Part shown: positions 33,627 to 45,880 of the stretch, piece by piece
How positions within the stretch are numbered: position 1 is the stretch's first letter
Layout: every line of letters begins with the position of its first letter
Translations under genes and position numbers: made by a program
Assembly (NCBI GenBank): GCA_950097015.1
Contig: CATNEN010000039.1
Location: 16,524,501-16,588,500 of the forward strand
Length of the DNA stretch: 64,000 nucleotides
Origin: Macrostomum hystrix
Lineage: Eukaryota; Platyhelminthes; Macrostomidae
Direction: 5' to 3'
The notes under the pieces: model-generated
Databases searched by the model: none
What the model saw: the letters and a program-made list of their open reading frames with translations, nothing else
Told to the model about the DNA's origin: nothing

Positions 33627-33994
33627 CTACAGTTCGAGCTCAAAGTTTTCCAGCAACTGGGGAGACAGCTTCTAGCGTCAAATAGTAGCACTGTTTGTAC
33701 TTTTCTGAATAATGAACCTGGAACATTACATTTCAAGTTAGACTTTAAGGTTTAATTTCGTGATAAATGGGATCACAGTTATTTACGCATAGTGTCTCAC
33801 AAAATTAACTATTTCCTGTCTCTGTCCCGTCTGTGATTTTTTTATACTTCTGGCCTGGCTAATTTTGTGAGAAATTTTGTTAAAATAAAAAGCAACATAG
33901 ACCCCTGACTTGTTGATTTTTACATCTAAAACCATGCCCTTTAAATGAATTGCGTCTAAGTAATGTTTAAAGTTTAGTAGGACGAAATTGCAAA

Positions 33995-36175
33995 AAAATG
34001 AGATGGGGAGATGTGAGGAGATAAGATGCAGTGTCGGAAGATGAGATCCAGTGTGGGAAGATGAGATGCAGTGTGGGAAGAGAAGATGCTGTGCGGGGAG
34101 AGAAGATGCAAGTGTGGGAAGATGAGATGCAGTGTGGGAAGAGAAGATGCAGTGTGGGAAGATGAGATGCAGTGTGGGAAGAGAAGATGCTGTGCGGGGA
34201 GAGAAGATGCAAGTGTGGGAAGATGAGATGCAGTGTGGGAAGAGAAGATGCAGTGTGGGAAGAGAAGATGCAGTATAGGAAGAGAAGATGCAGTGTGGGA
34301 AGAGAAGATCCAGTGTGGGAAGAGAAGATGCAGTGTGGGAAAAGAAGATGCAGTGTGGGAAGAGAAGATGCAGTGTGGGAAGATGCAGTGTGGGAAAAGA
34401 AGATGCAGTATGGGAAGAGAAGATGCAGTGTGGGAAGAGAAGATGCAGTGTGAGGAGATGTGATGCAGTGTGGGAAGATGCAGTGTGAGGAGATGTGATG
34501 CAGTGTGGGAAGATGAGATGCAGTGTGGGAAAAGAAGATGCAAGTGTGGGAAGATGAGATGCAGTGTGGGAAGAGAAGATGCAAGTGAGTGTGGGAAGAG
34601 AAGATGCAGTGTGGGAAGAGAAGATGCAGTGTGGGAAGAGAAGATGCAGTGTGAGGAGATGTGATCCAGTGTGGGAAGATGAGATGCAGTGTAGGACGAG
34701 AAGATGGAGTGTGGGAAGATGAGATGCAGTGTGGGAAGAGAAGATGCAAGTGAGTGTGGGAAGAGAAGATGTAGTGTGGGAAGAGAAGATGCAGTGTGGG
34801 AAGAGAAGATGCAGTGTGGGAAAAGAAGATGCAAGTTAGTGTGGGAAGAGAAGATGCAATGTGGGAAGATGCAGTGTGGGAAGAGAAGATGCAGTATGGG
34901 AAGAGAAGATGCAGTATGGGAAGAGAAGATGCAGTGTGGGAAGAGAAGATGCAGTGTGGGAAGAGAAGATGCAGTGTGGGAAGAGAAGATGCAGTGTGGG
35001 AAGAGAAGATGCAGTGTGGGAAGAGAAGATGCAGTATGGGAAGAGAAGATGCAGTGTGGGAAGAGAAGATGCAGTGTGGGAAGAGAAGATGCAGTGTGGG
35101 AAGAGAAGATGCAGTATGGGAAGAGAAGATGCAGTGTGGGAAGAGAAGATGCAGTGTGGGAAGATGCAGTGTGGGAAAAGAAGATGCAGTATGGGAAGAG
35201 AAGATGCAGTGTGGGAAGAGAAGATGCAGTGTGAGGAGATGTGATGCAGTGTGGGAAGATGCAGTGTGAGGAGATGTGATGCAGTGTGGGAAGATGAGAT
35301 GCAGTGTGGGAAAAGAAGATGCAAGTGTGGGAAGAGAAGATGCAGTGTGAGGAGATGTGATGCAGTGTGGGAAGATGAGATGCAGTGTGGGAAGAGAAGA
35401 TGCAAGTGTGGGAAGAGAAGATGCAGTGTGAGGAGATGTGATCCAGTGTGGGAAGATGAGATGCAGTGTGGGAAGAGAAGATGCAAGTGAGTGTGGGAAG
35501 AGAAGATGCAAGTGAGTGTGGGAAGAGAAGATGCAAGTGAGTGTGGGAAGAGAAGATGCAAGTGAGTGTGGGAAAAGAAGATGCAGTATGGGAAGAGAAG
35601 ATGCAGTGTGGGAAGAGAAGATGCAGTGTGAGGAGATGTGATGCAGTGTGGGAAGATGCAGTGTGAGGAGATGTGATGCAGTGTGGGAAGATGAGATGCA
35701 GTGTGGGAAAAGAAGATGCAAGTGTGGGAAGAGAAGATGCAGTGTGAGGAGATGTGATGCAGTGTGGGAAGAGAAGATGCAAGTGTGGGAAGAGAAGATG
35801 CAGTGTGAGGAGATGTGATCCAGTGTGGGAAGATGAGATGCAGTGTGGGAAGAGAAGATGCAAGTGAGTGTGGGAAGAGAAGATGCAAGTGAGTGTGGGA
35901 AGAGAAGATGCAGTGTGGGAAGAGAAGATGCAGTGTGGGAAGAGAAGATGCAGTGTGGGAAGAGAAGATGCAGTGTGGGAAGAGAAGATGCAGTGTGGGA
36001 AGAGAAGATGCAGTGTGGGAAGTGAAGATGCAGTGTAGGGAGATGAGATGCAGTGTAGGGAGATGAGATGCAGTGTTAGGGAGATGAGATGCAGTGTAGG
36101 GAGATGAGATGCAGTGTAGGGAGATGAGATGCAGGGTAGGGAGATGAGATGCAGTGTAGGGAGATGTGATGGGAG
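33995..36175. repeat. 20-bp minisatellite
   Basis: Over 100 units of GATGCAGTGTGGGAAGAGAA with variants: GATGAGATG, GATGTGATC, CAAGTGAGTGTG, and TATGGGAAG. From about 36025 to 36165 it changes to GATGCAGTGTAGGGAGATGA. Variant blocks recur in the same order (for example around 34440-34560, 35230-35330 and 35620-35720), so longer segments have also been duplicated. Frames over 600 codons open on the minus strand because the unit lacks stops there. Confidence 0.95.
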
Positions 36176-36179
36176 AGAG

Positions 36180-36675
36180 TTTGCGAAGCTAGTGCAGACA
36201 CCTTTTATTTTGCTGCAACGAAGATCGACTTGTCAAGTAAAATACTAAATTTTGTTTTGAATATATTTTCATCAGAGGGGCACTTACTACACCAATGTAA
36301 AAGTATTGCTTAAGTCTCTATAGCTCTATGACATTTGTGCTTTTGCGATTAAACAAAATTTATTTGCGAAAATCACGCTCGACATGCTAATTTAAAACGC
36401 CCCCAGAATTTAATTGTTAAGATGTACTTTAGATTTCGCTTTGCTTTAGTTCAAGTACCGGCTAGCAGTCTATGGCAATTTACAGCAACCTGCATGAAAT
36501 CGCACTTCTGTACCATCGACGGCTCAAATCGAAGTCTAGGGGCGAACCTTCTCCTATTCCACTTTAGTTTCGCTTAAGAATTGGAGAGAGAATTTGAGCA
36601 GTCGCAGAAAGGACTAAAAATTTACTAGAGGAGTTCTGCTTGCATCCAAGCTTTACTGCTGTCGACAGTGTCACT
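36180..36675. other. Upstream flank of the dsRBD gene
   Basis: No ORF of note. Probably contains the promoter and 5' UTR of the gene starting at 36676. CAGAGGGGC at about 36274 and an AT-rich stretch are the only visible marks. Confidence 0.4.
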
Positions 36676-37506
36676 ATGGCCAGCAATATCGCACCTACTG
36701 CTTTGGCACCGCTCAGCCACAAGAAGAATTTGAACAAGAAGCGTCGGCAGCACAAAAAACCGGAGCAAGTACAAACTGGGGAGACAGTCCAGCAGACGAC
36801 GACAGACAACCCGGTGGGCCGGCTGCAGCAGCTGAGTCAGCATCGATTCTGGCCGCTGCCCTTCTACACTTTCGAGTGCCAAAACGAAGACGATCCAAGC
36901 CGGCGACGATTCACCTGCTCCGTTCAACTGCAAGGCCAGAAGGCCAAAGGCTCCGGAAATTCTAAGAAGCTGGCGAAGCGAACAGCCGCCCTGGCAATGC
37001 TGAAGCTGACTGAAGACTCTCCAGACAGATTCCAGACGGTGTCTCAAGACCAAGCAAAGCAGCCATCGGCTGTGGTCCCTCTGGACGAGAGCAGATTCCA
37101 GGGGCTTAAATCGTCGAAGCGGTTACAATCGGCAGCTCGATGCGGCGGCGAGGTTGGAGGTCTTTTTCGCGGCGTACGAAACCGCAAAGCCGGAGCGATC
37201 CTGCCGCCGATCGAGGCGCCGACGGAGAACGCCAGCTCGGGCAGCGCCAGCGACCAGCTGCTTGAACTCAGTCGTCAGCACCGATTCAGCTTGTCCTTCC
37301 TTGACTCCATCTCCAGTTCTGATGCTCCTGGCTCTATTCAACGTCGCGCAGTCGTTAAACTGTCCACCATGCCGACAATCGTTGCTGTTGGCAGCGGAGC
37401 AAACGTCGGGATGGCGCGCGAGCAGGCGTGCCGAGCGGCAATGGAATACCTGTGCTTGCTCACGCGGGAATCCACCGGCTTACCGGCTGCGGGCAAGAAA
37501 GCCTGA
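36676..37506 (+). CDS. TARBP2/PRKRA/Loquacious-like dsRNA-binding protein
   Basis: 276 residues in one exon, ATG GCC at 36676 with good context, TGA at 37504-37506, AATAAA at 37532-37537. The first dsRBD (about residues 46-115) reads NPVGRLQQLSQ..WPLPFYTFE..FTCSVQL..KGSGNSKKLAKRTAALAML. It has the KKLAK helix-2 residues that hold the dsRNA phosphate backbone, and corresponds to dsRBD2 of TARBP2. The C-terminal domain (about 195-262: LLELSRQHRFSLSFLD..AVVKLSTMPTIVAVGSGA..AREQACRAAMEYL) matches the third, Dicer-binding dsRBD of TARBP2. The usual first dsRBD is missing, and the N-terminus is basic (HKKNLNKKRRQHKK). Human TARBP2 has 366 residues and many introns. A Dicer-partner role is inferred from the domain set. 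Lack of introns suggests a retrocopy that has stayed open. Confidence 0.85.
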   Translation: MASNIAPTALAPLSHKKNLNKKRRQHKKPEQVQTGETVQQTTTDNPVGRLQQLSQHRFWPLPFYTFECQNEDDPSRRRFTCSVQLQGQKAKGSGNSKKLAKRTAALAMLKLTEDSPDRFQTVSQDQAKQPSAVVPLDESRFQGLKSSKRLQSAARCGGEVGGLFRGVRNRKAGAILPPIEAPTENASSGSASDQLLELSRQHRFSLSFLDSISSSDAPGSIQRRAVVKLSTMPTIVAVGSGANVGMAREQACRAAMEYLCLLTRESTGLPAAGKKA

Positions 37507-37537
37507 GCGATCGAGTCTAAAGATGTCTAAAAATAAA

Positions 37538-37925
37538 AGAACTCAACATGACTAAGCGGAGCATTGAGATCATGAGCGCAGTATTTTAGTTTTCTCAATC
37601 TTTCCCTGCTATGCGCCAAATACGATTCGTGCTCAATCGCAAACTGAAATGAAACAACCATGTTTCATAGAAATGTTCATATAAACGTAGAACAAAAATG
37701 AAGCGAAGCCAAATGTGCCAAAGCTATATACAAATGTGGAGCATGCTTCAATTTAAGTTTGTGAAAGCTTTAAAAAAGATACTGGTTTCATATTTTTTTC
37801 AGCATTTCATAATTTAAGCTAATTTATAGCTTGGTAATACATTATTGAGCAGTGTAATTTGCAGTGTGGTAGTTTACTATCAAGGCGAAGATCATAGCAT
37901 GGAAATCAACAGAATTGGTTATTTT
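37538..37925. other. Spacer, no gene seen
   Basis: AT-rich 3' flank of the dsRBD gene. Confidence 0.35.
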
Positions 37926-37929
37926 AGGT

Positions 37930-39130
37930 GTTATGTCCCGTGACTGATGTGACTGATATCGCCCCTTTTGATCGCGTCTCGCTTAAGAAGCGTTGCCGGC
38001 TCCATGCGATGGAGAACCGAGCCTCATCCCTCCATTCCCTAACTACCCCACCTTGTTATTGGTAGCTTGGGTGTGATTGAGTGACCCCGATCCCATGGAC
38101 CAAGGGGAAAGACCAGGGTTGTGAGAAGTTAGGACCTGCTAGACAAGGCTGCCACCGGCAGCCACCTATACGGTACAGCACAACTGGCTGAACCTAACGA
38201 AATGTGGCTTCAGCTCTAAAAGAGAGGATTTGCTTAAGCTCATCTCCAAGGGGCCATGGCCAAAGATTGGGCCTCTATGCGAGGTATTCTTAAGGAGTAG
38301 ACGGTTCAGCAACACAGAGGACTTTTGCATAGGGGATTCTTGGGATGCAGCTAAGACATAAACGGAAAGCCCAATCCAATGTCGAGAGTTTCCAAAAAGA
38401 GACAGCTAGCCGACGTGTACGTTCTGTTGTGAAAATTAATAACACGGAACACGGAGATTTTTGTCTATAAGCCAAGCGCGTGAGTCGCGCGGAAAGTTTT
38501 GTTTTGGCCAATAAAGCTGGGGATCGAGCTCGTTCATTTATACGCCGAGAGAAGGGTGACGAAAGTTCTAGAAAACAAGTAAACAATTGTCATGATCGAA
38601 CTTTCTAGAATCCTATAACCTTAGTGCGCTGTTTCAATATGCACAACAACAGAGAGTACCATGAAGTCTAACCGATGGACTCAGCGATCCGGTGGAGACT
38701 GTGCTTAGAGGGCGCCGAAAAGGTTTTATAGGAACTGTACACAGGTTAGAGTCCTGACCTGGTCCTGAACGTCAAATGAACGGAAGGTTCTGATAAGGAC
38801 CAAACAGCATTCGAAGATAGGAGACGGGACGAATGGTCGGAGACGAAGATAAGATATCGGTAGGGGTCCACCGAATGGTCTGATCGAATCCACGCGCCGC
38901 ACCACTTGCTTAAATAGAGCCCAGAGTCACGCTCGCTCACGCCGTGATCGCGTGATCAGCCCGAGCCTGACCTTCTTGTCAAGCAGCCAATTACAAGCAA
39001 ATCACATGCTTCGCCAGCCGATCGGTGATTGGTTAGAAGGTTAATGGTCAATACATATTAAGGTCACGACAAAGCCTACTAAATATACCACTGCTCCTTG
39101 AAAACATTGTGGGTATACGCGTAAGTATAC
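37930..39130. other. GC-richer island, possible transposon or solo-LTR remnant
   Basis: About 1.2 kb close to 50% GC within AT-rich flanks, with no long ORF or convincing protein similarity on either strand. It begins near TGTTATGTCCCGTGAC, which resembles some LTR starts, and contains a TTAAATAG near 38909. I could not find a matching CA end with a target duplication, so the LTR reading is weak. Confidence 0.25.
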
Positions 39131-39736
39131 GCACATTTTGAATATCTGCTGCCGAAAAATACTAGTGGTGATATAAAATTTTGGTTTTATCTAATCTAAA
39201 ATAATATGATAATTTAATATAATTTTAATATTTAAAGGGTCATTTACAAAGTCAATATTTGAATTTTTATACTTCGTACCAATTGTACCATTTATAGTGT
39301 GTCCGGAAATTTAGCATTGAAAATTGTTTTATTTTTTTTTCGCTTTTTCAACAAGGTATTAAGTTATTTATTTATAAGATAGAGAAAAAACTTTTTTTCT
39401 GAATTAATGACCTAAAATGTGTACGTTATAAGTAACCACCAGGAACAAATTATTACTTGTTACTTTGTTACTTTTTCGTAGAAAATCGTGCTACCAGATT
39501 TTATGCTATAAACTATAAACTTTTCAGCTTTTCTGCTATAAATTATAAACTTTTTGCCTAAAATTTATCTGCTTAATACTATTTTCTCTTAAATCTCGCA
39601 CAAACTTCTGCTTGTATTTTTCTACTGGCTGCTTAAAGTATCAGCTATCTAGATACTAGAAGGTTCATTCAACTTTATTACACTCTGATTTTTTCTAGGG
39701 TAGTCTAGCAAGCTAATTAATTAGTAGGCCCCTACC
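39131..39736. other. AT-rich 5' flank of GALC
   Basis: No coding signal. TATAAACTTTT-like strings repeat near 39512-39552. The GALC ATG follows at 39737. Confidence 0.4.
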
Positions 39737-42700
39737 ATGCAGTTGCAGACTATTTTTGTAGGACAACTCCTCGCTTCACTTATTGTTTGCTTCAGTTGTG
39801 TAGAAGTGACATCTAACAAAGGAAATAAATACTACACTAGACTGCAGATTGATGATAAATCTGTTGTAAAAAATGCTGCTTCGATGTTTTATGGTATTGG
39901 AGCTATTAGTGGTGGAGGTGTAAGTCAAGTCAATTTTTTTAAGTTGCTTTCATTTATAAACTGTGTATTTTGGCCAATGACTATATTATGGAGGCATTGC
40001 ATATTAATAATATTAGCTTTTGTTCCTATAGAGCAAAATATAGTACATTAATTCTTAATCATTTATCCTCAATTTTTTAATTATTGGATAGTGGACACTT
40101 TGTTAAATCACATGGATACAGAATTTCAAATTTTATATATAATCATAAAAGTTAAAACATACTTAACAGCTGTGCATATAATTTAGCAATTCAAAACTTT
40201 TGTATTTACACATAAACTAGGCCTACTTTTTTAATAACTTGTCAAATTCAGATGTATAGAAAATATGTATTTATAAGATTTATAATATATATAGCATCTG
40301 CTGTTGTTTTGCAAGTGGACTGAATCTGTTTGATGCCAAAAGGGTTATGGCAATACATAATAAAGGCTGAAATGACTAGCTACCAACTTTCAGTACATTA
40401 GAAAGTATTTTTTTCTGCTTAGGAAATGCCTAATTATTGTAACTAATTATAATAATCTTGCTAGGGTCTTTGATAACACCCTAATCTGATGTAATTGGGC
40501 TATCTTTATTTTATATACCTAACTTAACTGAGACAAACTTGATCTAGGCATTTTTAAGAAACATACACTTCTCTTTTATTTTGATTACTTCTAACAGGCA
40601 ACATCGAAACTGCTACAAAACTATCTGCCAAGTCAGAGAGCTGAAATATTAGATTACTTGTTTCTGGTAAGTATTTAAGAGTTTGGTCATATGCTAAATA
40701 AGCAGAAAGCAATTTTTTTACCTAAAAAGGAAACTAATGTAAGCAATTTTACCTTATTGGATTCAAAATTAAACTACAACCTCTCTTTTCTAACAGCCAA
40801 ACTTTGGAGCCTCGCTTCATATGCTCAAAGTGGAGATTGGAGGCGACTCTCAGAGCACAGAGGGTACCGAAGCATCGCACATGCATCACAGCTGGGATTT
40901 GAATTACAATCGCGGCTACGAGTGGTGGCTAATGAAGGAGGCTAAGAAGGTTAAATACATGTTCCTAAATCGATAACATTTTACTGAATTAGTGCTTGAC
41001 TCTTGCTATAGTAAAGCTTAGTTAGCAGCAGTTCCACCCTAGCTGTAATAAAGCTATGCCCCAAAAAGGAAAAGTTATACTTATAGCTATTTAGCTAGTC
41101 TAATCTTCAGCATGTTTACTTATTTTCGTTTTTTTAAGTTTTACTAATTTGATCACCATTTTTTCAGAGGAATCCCAACATCACACTCTATGGCCTGCCC
41201 TGGGCTTTTCCCGGCTGGGTTGGAAACGGTACGTTGAGTCCATACAATTATCCGAGCTTAACGGCAGATTACGTGCTCAAATGGGTACAGGGAGCCAAGG
41301 ACTATTACAATCTTACCATCGACTACCTGGGTGTAAGTTCCTCAGTGATTGCTATTTAGACGTGAAACTCGGTGAAGCTCAGTCTTGGTGTAACCTTCAA
41401 AATAACAAAATAAACTCGTCAGATCTGGAACGAGCGAGCTTACGATGTGAAATACGTTCGCATACTTCGCGCCGTACTCGACCACGCCGGCTTTACAAAC
41501 ACTCGCCTAGTAGTTGGCGACGGCGACTGGAGCCCGGCTAACGATGTCCTGACTGATCCGCAGTTCGCCGCGGCAACTTTCGCTCTTGGCGCCCATTATC
41601 CCGGCACTTTGTCATCGGACGAAGCTAAGCGTTCTGGCAAGCCGTTGTGGGCGTCGGAAGATTTCAGCACATTTAATGACGACATTGGAAGCGGATGCTG
41701 GGCTAGGATATTAAATAGGAACTACGTTGACGGCGGCATGACTAGTAGCATTGCGTGGAATCTGGTGGCAGCTTATTATGATAACCTTCCATTTCCTCGC
41801 TGCTCTCTGATGACCGCTAATGAGCCCTGGTCTGGTCACTACGAGGTTACTGGGCCGCTTTGGATGACCGCTCATACAACTCAGTTTGCATGGCCTGGCT
41901 GGTATTATCTACCAGTTGGCGGCGGCTCCGGACGACTTAACAATGGCGGCAGCTACGTGGCCCTGACCGATCCTGGAGTTAAAGAATTGACACTGATTTT
42001 CGAAACTATGGTAAGGTTAAGAAGGCCAGAGCTTTGATTTTCATAAGAGATCGAGTATCACTTACTAGCTTTATCTAGGAAATTTCCACCGAAGGAGGAG
42101 TTCCACTCTCTTGCTACATTGAAATCTCCGCCTAAGGAGGAGTTCCACTCTCTTGCTACATTGAAATTTCCGCCTAAGGAGGAGTTCCACTCTCTAGCTA
42201 ATACTGCTAATATCCCATGCCTAGTTTATTTTTTACTATTTTTAGAGCCACGATCATTCAGAGTGCATCAGGCCGGCACTGCCGCCGTATAACGTGACGC
42301 CACAGAATGTGACCATCAGTTTATCTGGCGCCTTTGCTTCCATAACTCAACTATACTATTGGAAATCTGTGCTCAGTTACAAGCAGGGTGTTCCATCCAC
42401 CTATTTTGTTAAGCAGGCACCTTTGAAGGTAAGAATTAAATAGTAATATTAATTTCTCAGTCTTTTAGACGAAGCATTGTCTCCCCAAAAGTTGCAGCGT
42501 TTGTTTACCCAAGTCAATCAGACTGTTACTCTTCTGTACTCAAATTTCCAGGTTAACTCCGGTAAATTCACGCTATTCCTAGACGTCGACGTTGTAGTTA
42601 CATTGTCAACTGTTGCCACGGCCAACAAAGGACAGAGATCTCAGCCGCCGCCATCGAAGCCGTTCCCACTGCCGTACAGTGACAATTTCCAGAGTGCGTG

Positions 42701-45700
42701 TCATTTTTTAAATTACACTTTTCGATTTTTCGGCTGTCGCTCTGATCGTGTCTAGAAAGATTATAACAGCTTTTGTCCTATAATTACGCACGTTTTTTTC
42801 GTAAATCACTTATTTTCCATTAGTTATTAATCGCACACAAACTCTAGAACGTTTTTATTGTACCTACCCACCCCAATCAATGTACACTCGCCCGGCCAAA
42901 CATTTCAACCATCCCACCCCAATCAATGTACACTCGCCCAGCCAAACATTTCAACCACCCACCCCAATCAATGTACACTATTCCCGCCAAATCTTCTCTC
43001 AACCACCCATCCCAATCAATGTACACTCGCCCAGCCAAACATTTGAACGACCCACCCCAATCAATGTACACTAGTCCCGCCAAAGCTTCTCTCAACCACC
43101 CACCCCAATCAATGTACACTCGCACCGCCAAAGCTTCTCTCAACCACCCACCCCAATCAATGTTCTCTCGCCCAGCCAATCAAATTACTATTGACCAACC
43201 AAGTTCTTGCATGTCGCCCCAGATTACCAGCCTGGCTCGCATCCGTTAAATCTGGTGCCTCAGGTTGGCAGCTTTGAAATTTCGTCTGTCAATAGTGTTT
43301 CAAAGTCAAAGCAGCAGCAGCAGCAGCTCTGCTTGTTGCAGACTGTTCTGCAACAGCCGGTCGACTGGTGTCAACAATCTCAGCCTGTGGCAGTTATTGG
43401 CAATTATAATTGGTGAGATATTTTAGTAGAGATTTGGTATCGTCTTCGCAATGATTTTCTGTGTATTTTTATCTAACAGACAAACCAGTTGATCAATAGC
43501 ACGGTCAGAGCGCAGCCAATAATAAAATACTTGCCATACTATTATTAGTAGTACAGTCAGATTCGCAAATAACTGATTTATTTTAGACCTAAGCTTGGGC
43601 CAGTCGCCAAATTATCTAACGCCACAGGTTGGCTTCTTTGAAGCTGCTTACATTGGCCCTTTTAAATCATCAGCATCGGCCGATAAAAGTTTGTCACTTT
43701 GTCAAGTTGTGCAAAAGATTACATTGCACTGGTGCCCAATCTATCTAACTAGTCCGTTCACCGTTATGGGCAACTGGTTTGTTCTGCGCTTGCGTTCCTA
43801 GTGTTGCCTGTTGTTTCAAACTTAACTTCTCTTCTCTACCTCTTTCCTCATATTCCATACATGAACAAAACTTCTAAAATATAATAATTAACTCAAAATA
43901 TCTGCCTTTCCTCTCTCCTCTCCACTCTCCTCCCTTCCTCTCTTCTCACCCTCACTCCCTCACTCTCACTCCCTCTCCTCCCTTCCTCTCTTCTCACCCT
44001 CACTCCCTCACTCTCACTCCCTCTCTCCTCCCTTCCTCTCCCTTCTATTCCTCTGCATCTTCCATCTCTCCTCTGGTCTATCTCCCTCTGCCCTGTCCCC
44101 TTTCTTCCTTTTATTTTTCCTCTTCCATCTCTTACTTGTTCTTGTATAATCATTCACTATGCACAGCTTATCTGCATATCTAACCGAATATAAACAAACT
44201 AGGATCCGAATTTTCACTAATCCATCAAATCGTCGCATTGAACTCTTCTTTGGCAGGTCAGACGTCACAGTGTCCGCGTCCGTATTGGTACCTTCCGTTA
44301 ATTCAACAACCGGCATCTTTATCGCCGCCCGCATCGACCAAGGCGGTTGCGGCGCCTTCCAGTCCAAAGGCCTCTTCTTGTGGCTTTTCCCTGGTAGCAA
44401 CCAGTACTCTGTAACTAACGACCTGGGTGAGTGCAGACTTGCTTAAATCTATAACAGAAATCTACCGACTAGACAGACGTCTACAGACTAGACAGAAATC
44501 TACAGACTAGACAGAAATCTACAGACTAGACAGAAATCTACAGACTAGACAGACATCTACAGACTAGACAGACATCTACAGACTAGACAGACATCTACAG
44601 ACTAGACAGACATCTACAGACTAGACAGAAATCTACAGACTAAACAGACATCTACAGACTAGACAGAAATCTACAGACTAGACAGACATCTACAGACTAG
44701 ACAGAAATCTACAGACTAGACAGAAATCTACAGACTAAACAGACATCTACAGACTAGACAGACATCTACAGACTAGACAGACATCTACAGACTAGACAGA
44801 CATCTACAGACTAGACAGAAATCTACAGACTAAACAGACATCTACAGACTAGACAGAAATCTACAGACTAGACAGACATCTACAGACTAGACAGACATCT
44901 ACAGACTAGACAGAAATCTACAGACTAAACAGACATCTACAGACTAGACAGAAATCTACAGACTAGACAGACATCTACAGACTAGACAGAAATCTACAGA
45001 CTAGACAGACATCTACAGAATAGACAGAAATCTACAGACTAGACAGACATCTACAGACTAGACAGACATCTACAGACTAGACAGACATCTACAGACTAGA
45101 CAGACGTCTACAGACTAGACAGACATCTACAGACTAGACAGACGTCTACAGACTGGACAGACATCTACAGACTAGACAGACGTCTACAGACTGGACAGAC
45201 ATCTACAGACTAGATAGATATCTACAGACTAGACAGACATCTACAGACTAGACAGAAATCTACAGACTAGACAGACATCTACAGACTAGACAGACATCTA
45301 CAGACTAGATAGATATCTGCAGACTAGACAGACAGACTGTGCTGTTAGCTCTAGAAATGTGAGTCGTTAAATGTTATGTATCATTTTTCAGCTCAAACTA
45401 AGAAGATAAAAGGAGGCAGTTACACGTTCGGCTACGATACCTGGGTACAGCTGACGCTATCTATTCAGGTCAGCGCTCTGTGCTTTCTCTGCTTTCTTAA
45501 AATGCATGATTCTCAGATTCGAACCCCCGACCAATTTGTAATGATGGTCGGATCTTCAATCACAGACTATTAAACAAGCGATATTAAAATAAAAGCTTAA
45601 CAATCATTTGAATTTGCCTTTGCAGAACGGCAAATACACAGCCCAGATAGCCAACCAGACGGTTGCGAACAGTGAAACTTTGCCTAGCAACACCCCAAGC

Positions 45701-45880
45701 ACTGGCTTCGTCGGCTTGGGCTCCGAAAATTTCGGTCTGGCCTGCTATACCAACTTGACCATCGGTGCCAATGGTCCAGATGTCCCACTGAACAATGACG
45801 ATAGCCTGGAGTACAGATCGGACTCAGTGCCGATGATAAAGCTCGTTGAAGCTCAACCGATCGATCAGGATCATCTTTGA
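39737..45880 (+). CDS. GALC: Galactosylceramidase (galactocerebrosidase), GH59
   Basis: Eleven exons: 39737-39919, 40598-40666, 40797-40949, 41168-41332, 41423-42010, 42246-42428, 42552-42693, 43223-43412 (8a), 44257-44426, 45392-45468 and 45626-45880. All are in phase, giving 724 residues (human 685). GALC removes galactose from galactosylceramide in lysosomes. A signal peptide ([18 protein letters not shown]) is followed by [49 protein letters not shown] and IDYLG|IWNER. The acid/base Glu is about residue 194 in WNER, and the nucleophile Glu about 269 in [34 protein letters not shown] and [13 protein letters not shown] complete the barrel. The beta-sandwich and lectin-like domains follow ([29 protein letters not shown]). 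A second version of exon 8 (8b) lies at 43587-43776. Intron 9 holds a 19-bp minisatellite. Assignment is secure. Confidence 0.96.
42079..42201. repeat. Three 42-bp repeats in GALC intron 5
   Basis: Three near-identical units containing GGAGGAGTTCCACTCTCT, ending 40 bases before the exon 6 acceptor. Confidence 0.85.
42865..43165. repeat. ~45-50-bp minisatellite in GALC intron 7
   Basis: Seven units built around CCCCAATCAATGTACACT plus CGCCCAGCCAAACATTT or CCCGCCAAAGCTTCTCT. A related core (AATGTACACT..CCAAACA) forms the array at 54995-55240. Confidence 0.88.
43587..43776 (+). other. GALC: Alternative GALC exon 8b (tandem duplicate of exon 8a)
   Basis: This stretch has an acceptor (TTTATTTTAG|AC), 190 open bases and a donor (AACTG|GTTTGT). 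Exon 8a (43223-43412) is also exactly 190 bases with the same phases (1 in, 2 out). The translations align: 8a [34 protein letters not shown], 8b [32 protein letters not shown]. Both would splice to exon 9 to give W. Using both together would join TG to A and make TGA, so only one can be used productively. The part encoded lies in the domain before the lectin-like domain. Whether 8b is expressed is not known; its donor is weaker than that of 8a. Confidence 0.8.
44463..45340. repeat. 19-bp minisatellite in GALC intron 9
   Basis: About 46 units of ACATCTACAGACTAGACAG with A/G variants (AAATCT, ACGTCT) and a few TAAACAG units. It fills most of intron 9 (44427-45391). Confidence 0.95.
45500..45560 (-). 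repeat. SINE/tRNA-like fragment in GALC intron 10
   Basis: Plus-strand GATTCGAACCCCCGACC is the complement of a B box (GGTTCGAATC). No A box is seen, so this is a short tRNA-derived scrap. Confidence 0.4.

Noticed and set aside
33967-35888. Minus-strand HLLFPHCIFSSHTAS proteins of up to 629 codons
   Set aside because: Artefact of the 20-bp array; two overlapping frames encode the same repeat.
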